A stretch of DNA of 54,262 nucleotides from Planctomycetaceae bacterium (GTDB taxonomy: Bacteria > Planctomycetota > Planctomycetia > Pirellulales > Thermoguttaceae): positions 1 through 54,262 of the forward strand of contig SUVI01000007.1 in assembly GCA_015062085.1 (NCBI GenBank). The letters run 5' to 3'. This document shows, one piece after another, positions 1 to 9,100 of the stretch. The translations under genes were made by a program, and so were the position numbers. Positions within the stretch are counted from its first letter, which is position 1; each line of letters opens with the position of its first letter. The notes below the pieces were generated by a model, which was not told the DNA's origin, did no database searches, and saw nothing but the letters and a program-made list of their open reading frames with translations.

Positions 1-136
1 GTTTCCGGCTCACTCACGTTTCCGGCTCGCTCACGTTTCCAGCTCGCTCACGTTTCCGGCTCACTCACGTTTCCGGCTCGCTCACGTTTCCGGCACGCTC
101 ACGTTTCCGGCACGCTCACGTTTCCGGCTCGCTCGA
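1..136. repeat. 17-bp tandem array downstream of accB
   Basis: About eight copies of a 17-bp unit, gtttccggctcgctcac, differing at one or two bases. The array lies some 30 bp past the accB stop codon (accB reads leftward) and may continue beyond the window edge. Read in the accB direction each unit contains a TGA. Because 17 is not a multiple of three, successive TGAs fall in different frames. No gene is supported here. Confidence 0.9.
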
Positions 137-168
137 GGTCCTTCACCGGAGCGGGAGCGTCGGCATTC

Positions 169-684
169 CTAACCGCGAACGTCCACCTTGAAGAGCGGCT
201 GACCGAATTCCACGGGGGCGCCGTCTTTCGCCAAAATCGCGACGATCTTGCCCGAAACGTCAGCCGGAAGCTGGTTCATGACCTTCATCGCCTCGATGAT
301 GCAGACCGTTTTGCCTTCCGCGATGACGTCGCCGACATTCACGAACGGTTTGGAATTCGGATTCGGTTTCGAGTAAAAAGTTCCAACGATCGGACTTTTG
401 ATGACCTGAATGTTCGCATCCTCTTCCGCTGCCGGAGCCGGAGCAGAAACCGCAGGTGCAGGGGCCGCCGGAACAGCCGCCGGGATGGAAGAGACCGCAG
501 CGATCTCCTGCGCAGGCACGCAGACCGCGGCTCCGCCGCGAGACATTCGAATGTGCACTTCGCCATCCTGGATCTCAAGCTCTGCCAATCCGTAATCCTT
601 CATGATCTGAGCGAAACGGCGCACTTTCTGCACTTCAAAAACGTCCCCGGCCGGGATCTCTTTCGTCTGTTGAGTCGATTTCAT
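169..684 (-). CDS. accB: Biotin carboxyl carrier protein of acetyl-CoA carboxylase (BCCP)
   Basis: Carries the biotin that shuttles carboxyl groups in acetyl-CoA carboxylase, the first committed step of fatty acid synthesis in the cytoplasm. The 171-aa length is usual for AccB. An N-terminal region of about 55 residues is followed by an Ala/Pro-rich flexible linker (roughly 55-90). The C-terminal biotinyl domain contains EAMKVMNQ, whose Lys is the biotinylation site. The start is preceded by AGGAAAGAAGAAC. The M24 peptidase gene lies directly upstream on the same strand. Peptidase-accB-accC order is common in bacteria, so accC may lie beyond the left edge (inference). A 17-bp tandem array begins about 30 bp after the stop. 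Confidence 0.95.
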   Translation of the reverse strand: MKSTQQTKEIPAGDVFEVQKVRRFAQIMKDYGLAELEIQDGEVHIRMSRGGAAVCVPAQEIAAVSSIPAAVPAAPAPAVSAPAPAAEEDANIQVIKSPIVGTFYSKPNPNSKPFVNVGDVIAEGKTVCIIEAMKVMNQLPADVSGKIVAILAKDGAPVEFGQPLFKVDVRG

Positions 685-792
685 GTTCTTCTTTCCTAAT
701 CAGGTAAAATGGTCAAATTCTTTGTTTTGATTTTCCGTCGGCGTCAGCGTTTCATCGGCGTCAAACGTAAAACGCGGAACGGTCAGGACGCA

Positions 793-856
793 CAGTCTCC
801 GAGCGTTCAGTCTCCGAGCGTTCAGTCTCCGAGCGTTCAGTCTCCGAGCGTTCAGT
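793..856. repeat. 15-bp tandem array overlapping a stop codon
   Basis: Four near-perfect copies of a 15-bp unit (tctccgagcgttcag) run from the stop codon of the M24 peptidase gene toward accB. Read in the gene direction, each unit restores an in-frame TGA, at 852, 837, 822 and 807. The transcript would therefore carry four TGA codons at exact 15-nt spacing. Confidence 0.9.
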
Positions 857-1946
857 CCACGAACATTTCGTCAAATTCTTTTTCCACGTCGGTGAGGAGC
901 TCGTACCCGGAGCGCGTCACGACGACGTCGTCCTCGATGCGCACACCGCCCCAGCCTTTTACGTAAATGCCGGGCTCGACCGTGAGGACCATTCCGGGTT
1001 TCAGGATCGTCTCGCTTGCGGGACTGAAAGAGGGTCCTTCATGGATCTCCAGCCCGATCCCGTGACCGAGGCCGTGGCCGAAACACTTTCCGTAACCGGC
1101 GTCGTCGATGTACTGACGTGCGACCGCATCGATCTCGGAACACGGAATTCCCGGACGGACGGCATCGATCGCTTTTTTCTGTGCGTCAAGCACGATCTGG
1201 TAAACTTTTCGGAATTCCGCGGAGACTTTTCCGGTAAACAGAACGCGCGTCAGATCGCTCGCGTACCCGCGGTACTTGGCTCCCCAGTCGATGAGGATGA
1301 AATTCGCGTCGCCGACCTTTCGGTCTCCCGGTACGCAGTGGGGAAGCGCAGCGTTGGAACCTACGGCCGCGATCGTCGGGAACGACGCGTCTTTCGCCCC
1401 GAGACGCCGCATCGCAAACTCCAGTTCGTCCGCGACCTGCTTCTCCGTCCAGTCCGGCCGAATGAGCGCACGGACGGCATGAAAGGCGTTACGCGCGATT
1501 TTGGCAGAATCGCGGATGATCTGGATCTCGTGCCGATCCTTCACCTCACGCAGCGACTCCGTCAGACCGCCCAGCGGGACGATGTTTTCCGTCACGTCCT
1601 TCCGGAGACGCTCCGCTTCCGCGTACGTGACCGAACGGCTCTCCAGTCCCAAGCGTGCCGAGAGGGAGAGTTTTTCCAGTTCCTCACGAATCAGGACCGG
1701 GAACGTCATTTTTCCTCCGCGAAGCCGAAACGCCAAACCGGGGCACTCCTGCTCGATCTGGATCGTGTAGCGCGAATCGCTCAAGAGGCATTCGCCGGAC
1801 TGCGACAAAAATAGCCAGCTGTCATCCCCCGTAAATCCAGTCAGCCACGTGACGTTCGTGAAATTCGTGATGAGGATCGCGTCTGCATTCTGTTTTTTCA
1901 GCAGTTTCCGCAATTTCTCACGACGGGACGCAAAAATGTCGCTCAT
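852..1946 (-). CDS. M24-family Xaa-Pro aminopeptidase
   Basis: Cytoplasmic metallo-aminopeptidase of the PepP/PepQ type, predicted to remove N-terminal residues preceding proline. It has 364 aa, a normal length. The N-terminal creatinase-like domain (about 1-130) is followed by the pita-bread catalytic domain. All dinuclear metal ligands can be placed: DWGAKYRGYASDLTR supplies two Asp, GHGLGHGIGLEIHEGP the His, and VEPGIY and VRIEDDV the two Glu. A GGAG lies upstream of the ATG. The stop codon is the first of four tandem in-frame TGAs created by a 15-bp repeat. Proline dipeptidase versus aminopeptidase specificity cannot be decided from the sequence. Confidence 0.92.
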   Translation of the reverse strand: MSDIFASRREKLRKLLKKQNADAILITNFTNVTWLTGFTGDDSWLFLSQSGECLLSDSRYTIQIEQECPGLAFRLRGGKMTFPVLIREELEKLSLSARLGLESRSVTYAEAERLRKDVTENIVPLGGLTESLREVKDRHEIQIIRDSAKIARNAFHAVRALIRPDWTEKQVADELEFAMRRLGAKDASFPTIAAVGSNAALPHCVPGDRKVGDANFILIDWGAKYRGYASDLTRVLFTGKVSAEFRKVYQIVLDAQKKAIDAVRPGIPCSEIDAVARQYIDDAGYGKCFGHGLGHGIGLEIHEGPSFSPASETILKPGMVLTVEPGIYVKGWGGVRIEDDVVVTRSGYELLTDVEKEFDEMFVD

Positions 1947-2131
1947 CCTTCAAACTCCAAGTTCTCGGTCCAATTCTGTCTTGGATCCAAGCGCAAAAAC
2001 GGATGGATCGCGTTTCGATTTTAAAATTCCACTTCTTTATTTTACCCGACACGCGCAGATTTTCAAGGGGGGGGAAGTGAATTTTGCCCGGAAAAACCAA
2101 AATTGCCTCGAAAAGCGGAATGTTTGAGGCG

Positions 2132-2512
2132 TCAGAGCTGCGCAATGAGCTCGACCTCCACCAAAACGCCCTTCGGCAAAGCGGAAACTTCGACGCATGA
2201 GCGAGCCGGGAGACTCACGAAATATTCAGCGTAAACCGCATTGAAGGCCGCGAAATCGGAAAGGTCTTTCAAAAAGCAGGTCGTCTTCACCACGTTTTCA
2301 AAACCGATCCCGGCTTCTTCAAGGACTGCCGCGAGATTCTCCATGACCCGGCGCGTCTGCGTTTCGATGTCCGTCCCGGCGACGCTCCCCGTTTCCGGAT
2401 CGAGCGGGATCTGTCCGGATGTGTAGAGAAAACCGTTTGCCGTCACTGCCTGCGAGTACGGTCCGATCGCTTTAGGAGCTTTTTCCGTCGCGATTTTTGG
2501 GATCTCAGCCAT
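2132..2512 (-). CDS. ridA: RidA family reactive enamine/imine deaminase
   Basis: 126-aa YjgF/YER057c/UK114 protein. RidA hydrolyses reactive 2-aminoacrylate and related enamines released by PLP enzymes. Family features visible are KAPKAIGPYSQAV near the N-terminus, TSGQIPLDPETG, the QTRRVMENLAAVLEEAG helix, and ARSCVEVSALPKG, whose Arg corresponds to the substrate-binding Arg of active RidA. Full length for the family, which acts as a cytoplasmic trimer. The start has only a weak ribosome site. It lies about 185 bp upstream of the M24 peptidase on the same strand, and about 330 bp of repeat-bearing DNA separates it from pdxY. Confidence 0.93.
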   Translation of the reverse strand: MAEIPKIATEKAPKAIGPYSQAVTANGFLYTSGQIPLDPETGSVAGTDIETQTRRVMENLAAVLEEAGIGFENVVKTTCFLKDLSDFAAFNAVYAEYFVSLPARSCVEVSALPKGVLVEVELIAQL

Positions 2513-2559
2513 TTTTCACTCACTTTCTTTTAGGGGGCCATTTTTTCCGGTCCATCCGG

Positions 2560-2831
2560 AACTGCGTGCCAGTTTCACTACTGAAGACACCGAAGAGTTC
2601 ACTGAAAGACACGGAAAGGAAACACGAAAAACTCGAAAAAATGCGAAATTCACCCAAAGGCGATCAAAAATATTTGAGATCTTTCGCGTCTTTTCGGATT
2701 TTTCGTGAAATTCGTGTCAGGACACGTCCACTCCCTTTTTTTCTCTTTCTTTTCAGTGTGTTTCTGCGCTTTTTCAGTGCTCTCAGTGGTAAGATCGGAA
2801 TCTAGATCGGTACGCACTTTCCGGAATAGCT
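2560..2831. repeat. Dispersed imperfect palindromic element, long copy 1 (reverse orientation)
   Basis: About 270 bp between ridA and pdxY. It is largely identical to the reverse complement of 12362-12640. Its two ends resemble each other inverted, around a TCACCACTGA-like core, so the whole element could fold on itself. Both long copies yield a spurious reading frame containing MRNSPKGDQKY, explained by the DNA repeat and not by protein conservation. MITE-like or planctomycete intergenic-repeat identity is inferred; no transposase is present. Confidence 0.75.
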
Positions 2832-2845
2832 TTTTTTCCAAACCG

Positions 2846-3724
2846 TTATTTTCCGTTTAGTTTTCCGATCCTTCGGAGCAGGTACGGGATCGCCGCCTCG
2901 AAATTCACGCCGTAGTCGCAGCCCACCGGGTCGCGGAGAGTCTCGCGGATGCACTCCAGCGTGTAGTCCGCAGCCACAGTGAGCGACTCCTGGAGCGAAG
3001 ATCCGTTCATGAGCGCTCCGACTGCGGTGCTCGCAAAAATGTCTCCAGTTCCGTGGAAGATGTTTGGGATCTTCTCGTTAAAGTAGGAGAAAAATTCCCC
3101 CGACTCTGCGTTCATTCCCATGAAACCGACTTTTTCCGGAGCGAACGAAACGCCGGTCAGGACCGCATTTTTGACGCCGAGTCCGCAGAGCCGGCGCAGG
3201 AGTTCCTGAACGTACGCTTCGTCGTACTCACCGTCTTTGACGTAGTCGTACTCCAGGAGGTAGGAGGCCTCGGTCATGTTCGGCACGATGATGTCTGCGA
3301 GAGCGCAAAAACGTCTCATTTCCCGCACGAACTCGGTCGTGAACCCCGAGTAAAGCCGGCCATGGTCTCCCATGACGGGATCGACGAAAACGCACGCGGG
3401 ACGCATTTCTCCCGTAAGGGGATCGCGAGACGTTCGAAAAGTTCGGATGAATTCCGTGCAGAGTTCCAGCTGTTCAAACGAGCCGAGGTAGCCCGTGTAT
3501 ACTGCGTCGAACGTAAAACCGAGTTTTTGCCAGTGCTTCGAGATCGGCGGTATCTCCTGGGTCAGATCGTGAAAAGTGAACCCATCGATGGCCGTGTGCG
3601 TCGAGAGGACCGCGGTGGGGAGGACTCCAGCCTCAACTCCCATTGCGGAGATGATCGGAAGCGCAACGGTCAGCGAGCACTTTCCTACGCACGAAATATC
3701 TTGGATCGTGACGATTCGTTTCAT
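2846..3724 (-). CDS. pdxY: Pyridoxamine/pyridoxal kinase (PdxY-like, ribokinase fold)
   Basis: 292-aa PfkB/ribokinase-superfamily kinase, predicted to phosphorylate pyridoxal or pyridoxamine with ATP in the vitamin B6 salvage pathway. Visible motifs are the N-terminal QDISCVGKCSLTVALPI and the following VLPTAVLSTHT segment typical of B6 kinases, FVDPVMGDHG, IIVPNMTEASYL, and the C-terminal GTGDIFAS, whose Asp is the catalytic base. AAGGAAG lies four bases before the ATG. Its 5' side abuts a 180-bp array of 11-bp units, so its promoter must lie in or beyond that array. Cytoplasmic; PdxK versus PdxY naming is not resolved by the sequence. Confidence 0.85.
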   Translation of the reverse strand: MKRIVTIQDISCVGKCSLTVALPIISAMGVEAGVLPTAVLSTHTAIDGFTFHDLTQEIPPISKHWQKLGFTFDAVYTGYLGSFEQLELCTEFIRTFRTSRDPLTGEMRPACVFVDPVMGDHGRLYSGFTTEFVREMRRFCALADIIVPNMTEASYLLEYDYVKDGEYDEAYVQELLRRLCGLGVKNAVLTGVSFAPEKVGFMGMNAESGEFFSYFNEKIPNIFHGTGDIFASTAVGALMNGSSLQESLTVAADYTLECIRETLRDPVGCDYGVNFEAAIPYLLRRIGKLNGK

Positions 3725-3774
3725 TTTTCTTCCTTTCTTTTAGCGGTCTTCTCGCTTTCTTTCAGCTTTTTTTT

Positions 3775-3955
3775 CGCTGTCTTTCGCTTTCTTTTCGCTT
3801 TCTTTTCGCTTTCTTTTCGCTTTCTTTCAGCTTTCTTTCAGCTTTCTTTCAGCTTTCTTTCAGCTTTCTTTCAGCTTTCTTTCAGCTTTCTTTCAGCTTT
3901 CTTTCAGCTTTCTTTCAGCTTTCTTTCAGCTTTCTTTCAGCTTTCTTTTCGCTGT
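3775..3955. repeat. 11-bp tandem array between pdxY and the GT-C-like gene
   Basis: About sixteen copies of ctttctttcag with a shorter run of ctttcttttcg variants, followed by a short ccggtcat direct duplication at 3963-3982. It fills the space between the stop of the membrane-protein gene (4000) and the start of pdxY (3724), both on the minus strand. Read in the gene direction most units contain TGA, and the 11-bp step places it in all three frames. No independent promoter or terminator is evident. Confidence 0.9.
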
Positions 3956-3999
3956 CTTACAGCCGGTCATCCGGTCATCCGGTCTCGCCAATGCCTCGG

Positions 4000-5502
4000 C
4001 TAGAGATTGAAAAGCCACGGATGCGTCCACGGATTCCAGATCGGGTAGGAGACCGAGAGCGCGGAAAATGCGAGACAGACGAGCGCCAGACGCCAAAGGA
4101 ACGGGCGGTTTTCGAGCTTCTCGAGCGCCGGGAAGAGCGTGCAGAGCCAAAGCGGAATGAGCCAAAACGTCCAACGGAGCCCGCACGTGTTTCCGCCGTA
4201 GTTTCGGTCTCCGAGCGGACGCATGATGTAAAACGCAAGGATCAGCGCGGTCAGACCAAGGACCATCGTGCCGAAAAGCTGGAGCTTTCGGTCTGGTGCA
4301 CGCAGCAGCATCACCGCGCCGATCATCGAAAAGATCCAGATCGGAGTGAGCGAAAAGACGCCGTGGTGTCCGAAAGTCAAATGAAACGCGTACTTCATCC
4401 GGTCCGGCTCGCCGACGTCGAGTCCTTTCGGTTCCTGCCAGTAACTCTTCACTTCGCGTCCGTTCGCGGTCTGGTAAGTGTACTCGTACCAATTGTCCCC
4501 TTCAGACCTGTGCATGTACGGCGGGCGGAACGAATCGTGCGCAATGTAGTTCGTCGCCAAGATCGGCGCAAGCGTCACACCAACGCCCATTCCCCAAAGC
4601 AAAACGTGCTGAACAGCCTGACGAAAGTCCGTTTTCCACGGCAGGTAAAGCACGAGCGCAATGAAAATGCACGCCAAAAGACTCAGCGAGGGCAGCTCGT
4701 TGATGACGAAAAACATACTAAGTATCCCGATGAGAAAAGAGTTTTCGTGTCGGAATTCCCCAGTCAAGATCATTTTCATCGCAAGATAGAGCGCCGCCGC
4801 AGCACACGCAGCCGCCGGAAGGTGATTGTTCAGCGTGACGCAAAACGTGGAAAGAAACGTCGCAAAACACGCAGCAGCGACCATGAAGATCTTCGTCCGG
4901 TCTGTTTTTCCGAAAAGTTCCGCAAGTTTGGTGCTCACCCACAGAAAAAGAGCCATGAACGGCAAGTTCACGCACGTGAGGATCAGAATGCAGACCAAGT
5001 AGAGATCTTCTGCAAACGTCAGCCCAAACCCATGGTAAAGTACCCAGTAAACGCCGGCCATCATCGTCGGAAGAAGCGGCGGTTTGCTCGAGTAATAGTG
5101 TCCGTCGTGCTTCACCATGTCGATCGTGTCCCAGCCGCGCAGGAGCCGCACTTTATCAATGGCGTACGGCGCCCCCTCCACACGCATCTCCGGCTCGACG
5201 AGCGCCCGGATCGTGCACCATCGGCTTCGGTCATTCGCACTAAAAAAGGGAGTGCAGAGGATCGCGCTTTCCTGAAGTTTCGCTTCCGTCTTTTTCATTT
5301 CCGCTGCGATTGCCTCCGGACTCTCGCCAAGCCCCTGAAGACGCGCTTCCTTTTCGGCAAGCTGTTTGGGGATCTGATTCAAGCGGTAGGTCTGCAGATC
5401 CCGTTTGCTCACCGTGTCTACGGCAAAGATCCTCCCAAGGATCAGACCGAGGGAAAGGATGATCAGGATCGCGTAAATGCTTTTTCGCAGCGAAAGGTCC
5501 AT
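4000..5502 (-). CDS. Multi-pass membrane protein, GT-C glycosyltransferase-like
   Basis: 500-aa integral membrane protein with roughly ten hydrophobic segments. The first is YAILIILSLGLILGRIFAV. A long extracytoplasmic loop follows with RGWDTIDMVKHDGHYYSSKPP, then alternating helices with short charged loops. This layout resembles GT-C (family 39-like) transferases using lipid-linked sugars, but no diagnostic motif is certain, so the function is inferred. The start at 5502 is chosen because AGGAG lies nine bases upstream; a longer frame reaches 5610 but lacks a comparable site. It sits upstream of pdxY, separated by an 11-bp array. A T-rich 19-bp array lies in its own upstream region. Confidence 0.7.
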   Translation of the reverse strand: MDLSLRKSIYAILIILSLGLILGRIFAVDTVSKRDLQTYRLNQIPKQLAEKEARLQGLGESPEAIAAEMKKTEAKLQESAILCTPFFSANDRSRWCTIRALVEPEMRVEGAPYAIDKVRLLRGWDTIDMVKHDGHYYSSKPPLLPTMMAGVYWVLYHGFGLTFAEDLYLVCILILTCVNLPFMALFLWVSTKLAELFGKTDRTKIFMVAAACFATFLSTFCVTLNNHLPAAACAAAALYLAMKMILTGEFRHENSFLIGILSMFFVINELPSLSLLACIFIALVLYLPWKTDFRQAVQHVLLWGMGVGVTLAPILATNYIAHDSFRPPYMHRSEGDNWYEYTYQTANGREVKSYWQEPKGLDVGEPDRMKYAFHLTFGHHGVFSLTPIWIFSMIGAVMLLRAPDRKLQLFGTMVLGLTALILAFYIMRPLGDRNYGGNTCGLRWTFWLIPLWLCTLFPALEKLENRPFLWRLALVCLAFSALSVSYPIWNPWTHPWLFNL

Positions 5503-5734
5503 AAAAATCACTCCTGGGATCCAGAGAAACAGAAAAATGCCGGGAAGGCCGTTCCCGTTTCCCGGTTTTCTTTTTTCAGTCAAAATGCACGAAATGCCTC
5601 CAAACTCCACTCCGCACGTTCCGAGCAGAGCCGTGAGGCCGAAACCATTGCATTGCGTATTTTATCGAAAAAACGGGATCACTGCAAGGGCTTTCTGGAG
5701 AAATTTTCAGGAAAAAAACGAAAAAACAAAAAAA
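5503..5734. other. Intergenic upstream of the GT-C-like gene
   Basis: No gene supported. The AGGAG site for the 5502 start is here. The remainder is A/T-rich and runs into the 19-bp array. No convincing promoter was found. Confidence 0.5.
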
Positions 5735-5830
5735 GGTTTAAAAAGATTAAAAAGGTTTAAAAAGATTAAAAAGGTTTAAAAAGATTAAAAAGGTTTAAAA
5801 AGATTAAAAAGGTTTAAAAAGGTTTAAAAA
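5735..5830. repeat. 19-bp A/T-rich tandem array
   Basis: Four to five copies of ggtttaaaaagattaaaaa. The array sits upstream of the GT-C-like gene and about 350 bp downstream of the YhaN-like gene. On the minus strand it reads as repeated T5 tracts following the hairpin at 5850-5883, so it could assist termination (inference). Confidence 0.9.
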
Positions 5831-5849
5831 GTTCTTGAAGAGGGAGTCT

Positions 5850-5883
5850 GAGGGAGGAACAACTTTCAAGATGTTCCTTCCTC
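5850..5883 (-). terminator. Hairpin downstream of the YhaN-like gene
   Basis: The 12-base arms gaggaaggaaca and tgttcctccctc (minus strand) pair with one G-U and enclose about ten bases. A T-rich array follows some 20 bases later on the minus strand, not directly, so this is only a possible terminator. Confidence 0.4.
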
Positions 5884-5954
5884 ACGGCCGCGGTCTCTTC
5901 ACGGGCAGCCAGATCTTTCCCGAAGGGTAAGATCGTGCGTGGGACCTTTAGCCA

Positions 5955-6175
5955 AATTTTAAACGCGAAAATCACGAAAAAACGCGGATCTCGCGAAATG
6001 TTTTAAAATTTTTTAAGATCCATTTCGTGTCTTTTTCGTGAAATTCGTGAAATTCGTGTCAGGGCACGTTCACTGCCTTTTTTTCCCATTCTTTTCAGTA
6101 TGTTTCTGCGTCTTTCCAGTGCTCTCAGCGGTGAGATCGGAACCTGGATCGGTGCGCGCTTTCCGGAAGAGCTTT
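5955..6175. repeat. Dispersed palindromic element, partial copy (same orientation as copy 1)
   Basis: The segment from about 6030 to 6175 closely matches 2710-2831, sharing the blocks gtgaaattcgtgtcagg, cttttcagt, tttctgcg and agtgctctcag in the same order. The left half has diverged into short cacgaaa repeats. It lies just beyond the YhaN-like stop codon. Confidence 0.65.
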
Positions 6176-6188
6176 TTTCACCGTGCGT

Positions 6189-9100
6189 TCATTTTCGCTT
6201 TTCCATGTCGCAGATGAGAGCATCTTCCTGAATGAAGATCTCACGAACATGCTCGTGGCTGGTAAAGAAAAAGATCTGGGTCTCCTCTCCTGCGAATTTC
6301 GTGAGGAGTCGGGCTGCAGCAGTGGCTCTGCGCCGGTCAAAGTTGACGAGGACATCATCCAGAATGATCGGCAGGCGGACATTTCGCTGACGGTACTCCT
6401 CGATGAGTGCGAGCCGGATCGCGAGGTAAAGGAGTTCGCGAGTTCCCATGGAGAGCTGCTCGGTGGAAAAGACGGTCCCGTTTTTCTGCTGCACGAAAAG
6501 GAGGTCTTCATCGACGGGCGTCCAGACTCGCACGTACTTTCCTTCCGTCATCTCTTCCAGGTAGCCGGAAGCCAATTCGAGCGTCCTTGGCTGGCGTTTT
6601 TGCTGGTAGGTCTTCCGGATCGTTTCGAGAAGACGTTCGCTCATGGCGCAGACTCGCCAGGAGTTTACCGTGTGCGCGATCCGAGATTCTGTTTCCGCAA
6701 GCTCGAATCGGATCCGGGCTGGCGAATCGTCGGAGATCATGTTCTGCAGAAGAACGCGGCATTCTGCGGCTCTTTTCTGGGCGGACGCAAGCTGGAATTC
6801 CTCTTCGGAAAGTGCGTTTTCCAAAACGTTTTTCTTTTCCGTGAGCTGCTCTGCCGTGTGCGTTTCGTAGACTTCCCAAAGCATCGACTCGGTACACGTG
6901 AAACCGACGGCTGCGTCAATGGCTTTCTGACAGACACGGCGTCTGTTTCGCATTTCACGGAGGCGTTCAAGTTTTTCGAGCCGTTCGTCCAATCTCTTTT
7001 CGTCCGCCGCTCCGGCCTCTTCCAGGATCCTCGTTTTGGCACGGCTGCGTTTTTCGTATTCACGGCGTAAATTCCGGATCTGCGTCTGAAGTTCCGCGAT
7101 CTCCGCATCCATTTCATGGACCCGGCGTTCCCGTTCCTGTTCATCGCGCAGTTTCATCTGCATTTCGCCAAAGACGTTCTCCGCAAATGGAAAACGTTCC
7201 TCACCGCCGCGCAGGGTTTTCGCAAAATCGTCGCCGAAGTACGGCAAAATCGTCTCAAGACGATTGACCAGAAGCTGAAGTTCCTGTGCGTAAAGCTGGA
7301 AATCTTCCTGATCCCGATTCCGGCGACGCCACATTTCCCGGATCCGGTCGGAAGCATCCACGAGCTGGCGTACGTTTTCGGAACGCCAGGTCTCCGGAAG
7401 TCCAAGCTCTTTAAGTCCTTCACGCCAGCGTGTCTTTACTTCGGTCAAGTCTCGATTCAGTTTTTTTAGCCGTGCCGAATATTGCCGCGCTTCCGCCAGC
7501 ATTGCCGTTCGCTGCGCAAATGCCTTTGCTGCTTTTTCCGACTCGGCGAGTTCTTTTTCTAAAAAGGTACTGAGTTTCTCCAGTTCCTCGCGTTCCTGAC
7601 GGCAGAGTTCGTCAAATTCCGTTTCCGAAAGTTCCGCGATCTCCGTTTCCCGATCCGCAAAACAGAGACGCAGGAAACGGTCTTTCTGCCGCTGTGCGTT
7701 TTCGATCTTTTTGCGGCCGGCCTCCAGCTCTTCCCCCAGTTTCCGCGTAAATGTGAATCTCCAGAGCAGTACGCCGAGAAACGCGGCCATTCCGAGGAGG
7801 AAAAAGAAGAAATGGACTCCGGATCCCTCACCGCCCCAAAATCCGAGCAGGAAGAAAAGCTCAAAAAGCGCCAGTCCAAGTCCCAGAGAGAAGAGACTGC
7901 CGAACAGTCCGAGTTCCTGCGGCGTCATGTACTGTTTCCGGAGCGTCTCATTCTGTGTATTCTGCGTTTCTTCCAGGGACTTGACCGCCTGCGTGAGCTG
8001 CTGGTGGTGGAGTTCCGTACGGCGCAGTGTTGCCAGAACTTCCCCAAGAAGGCGCGCGGCTGCATTGACGTCCATTAGACCTGCCGAATTTGCCGACGAC
8101 GCCATTTCTGGTTCCAGCCCGAACGCTTCGCCGTCCTGATTTTGCGCATTTTCTTGGGAGGCAGCCTCGATCTTTTGCGGAACGCTGTTCGCGGACTTGA
8201 GATCCAAGATCTCCTCCGGTATCTCGCTGACGACTCTTGAGTTCAGCTCTCTGGCATTCATGGCACCTGCGTTCATGGCACCTGCGTTCATGGCACCTGC
8301 ATTCATGGCTCGCAAAGCGCGTACGGTCTCGCCGACGGCAGACGCACGCAAGATTTCCTCATGCGCCATTTCCGTCAGGAGGAAATTCTTCGGAAACGCA
8401 CTCATTCCGGGCAGCTGGCGAACTTTTGGGAGCCGTTCCGTTCTTTCTTCGCACAGGCGTGCGTATTCGCGGACTTTCTCGGAGAAGTTTTCCGCCTGTC
8501 CAAGGAGTTCCGCACGCAATTTTCGAATTTCTCGGATCTTTTTTCGGAGACTGTGCATTTCCCGCAGCGGTCCGCGCAAAGGACGCAAAGCCCGAGCATC
8601 GTACGGAAACGCCTCTTCCACAGAGCAGCAGGAATCGAAGTTCGGCAGCTGGATTCCGAGCCTCCGATAGTCGATCGCCAGCTGCGCTTCCGAATCCATC
8701 TGCTGACGGTAAAGATCCGCCAAACGCCCGCGCAGCGTCTCGATCCATTCCTGCTGCTGGAAAAAGGTTTCCAGAACGGAGGCTTTTTGGATCAGTTCCG
8801 GATCGAAAGAGATCTGGCATTTTCTGTCCTGGATCTCCTGGATCTGCGCGTTGAGTCCGTCGCGTTCTTTACGGAGGTCAGCCATTTCCTGCCGGATCTT
8901 CTTCAATTTCGTTCGTCCCTCGCCGAGCTGTTCGATCCCAGAGTCAGAGAATTCGCCAAGTTCCGGATCTTCTGCGTTGAACTCCACGATCTCGGCATCG
9001 ATCTGCGTTCGGGTCTCCCACTCTTCCTGGATCTCCTGGGCGGTTTCGAGGATCCGGAGCCGGTGTTTTTTCTGACGGATCGTTTCCTGAAGTTCACTCT

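Noticed and set aside
1..136. CRISPR-like regular repeats
   Set aside because: Units are directly adjacent with no spacers, here and in all other arrays, and no cas gene is present.
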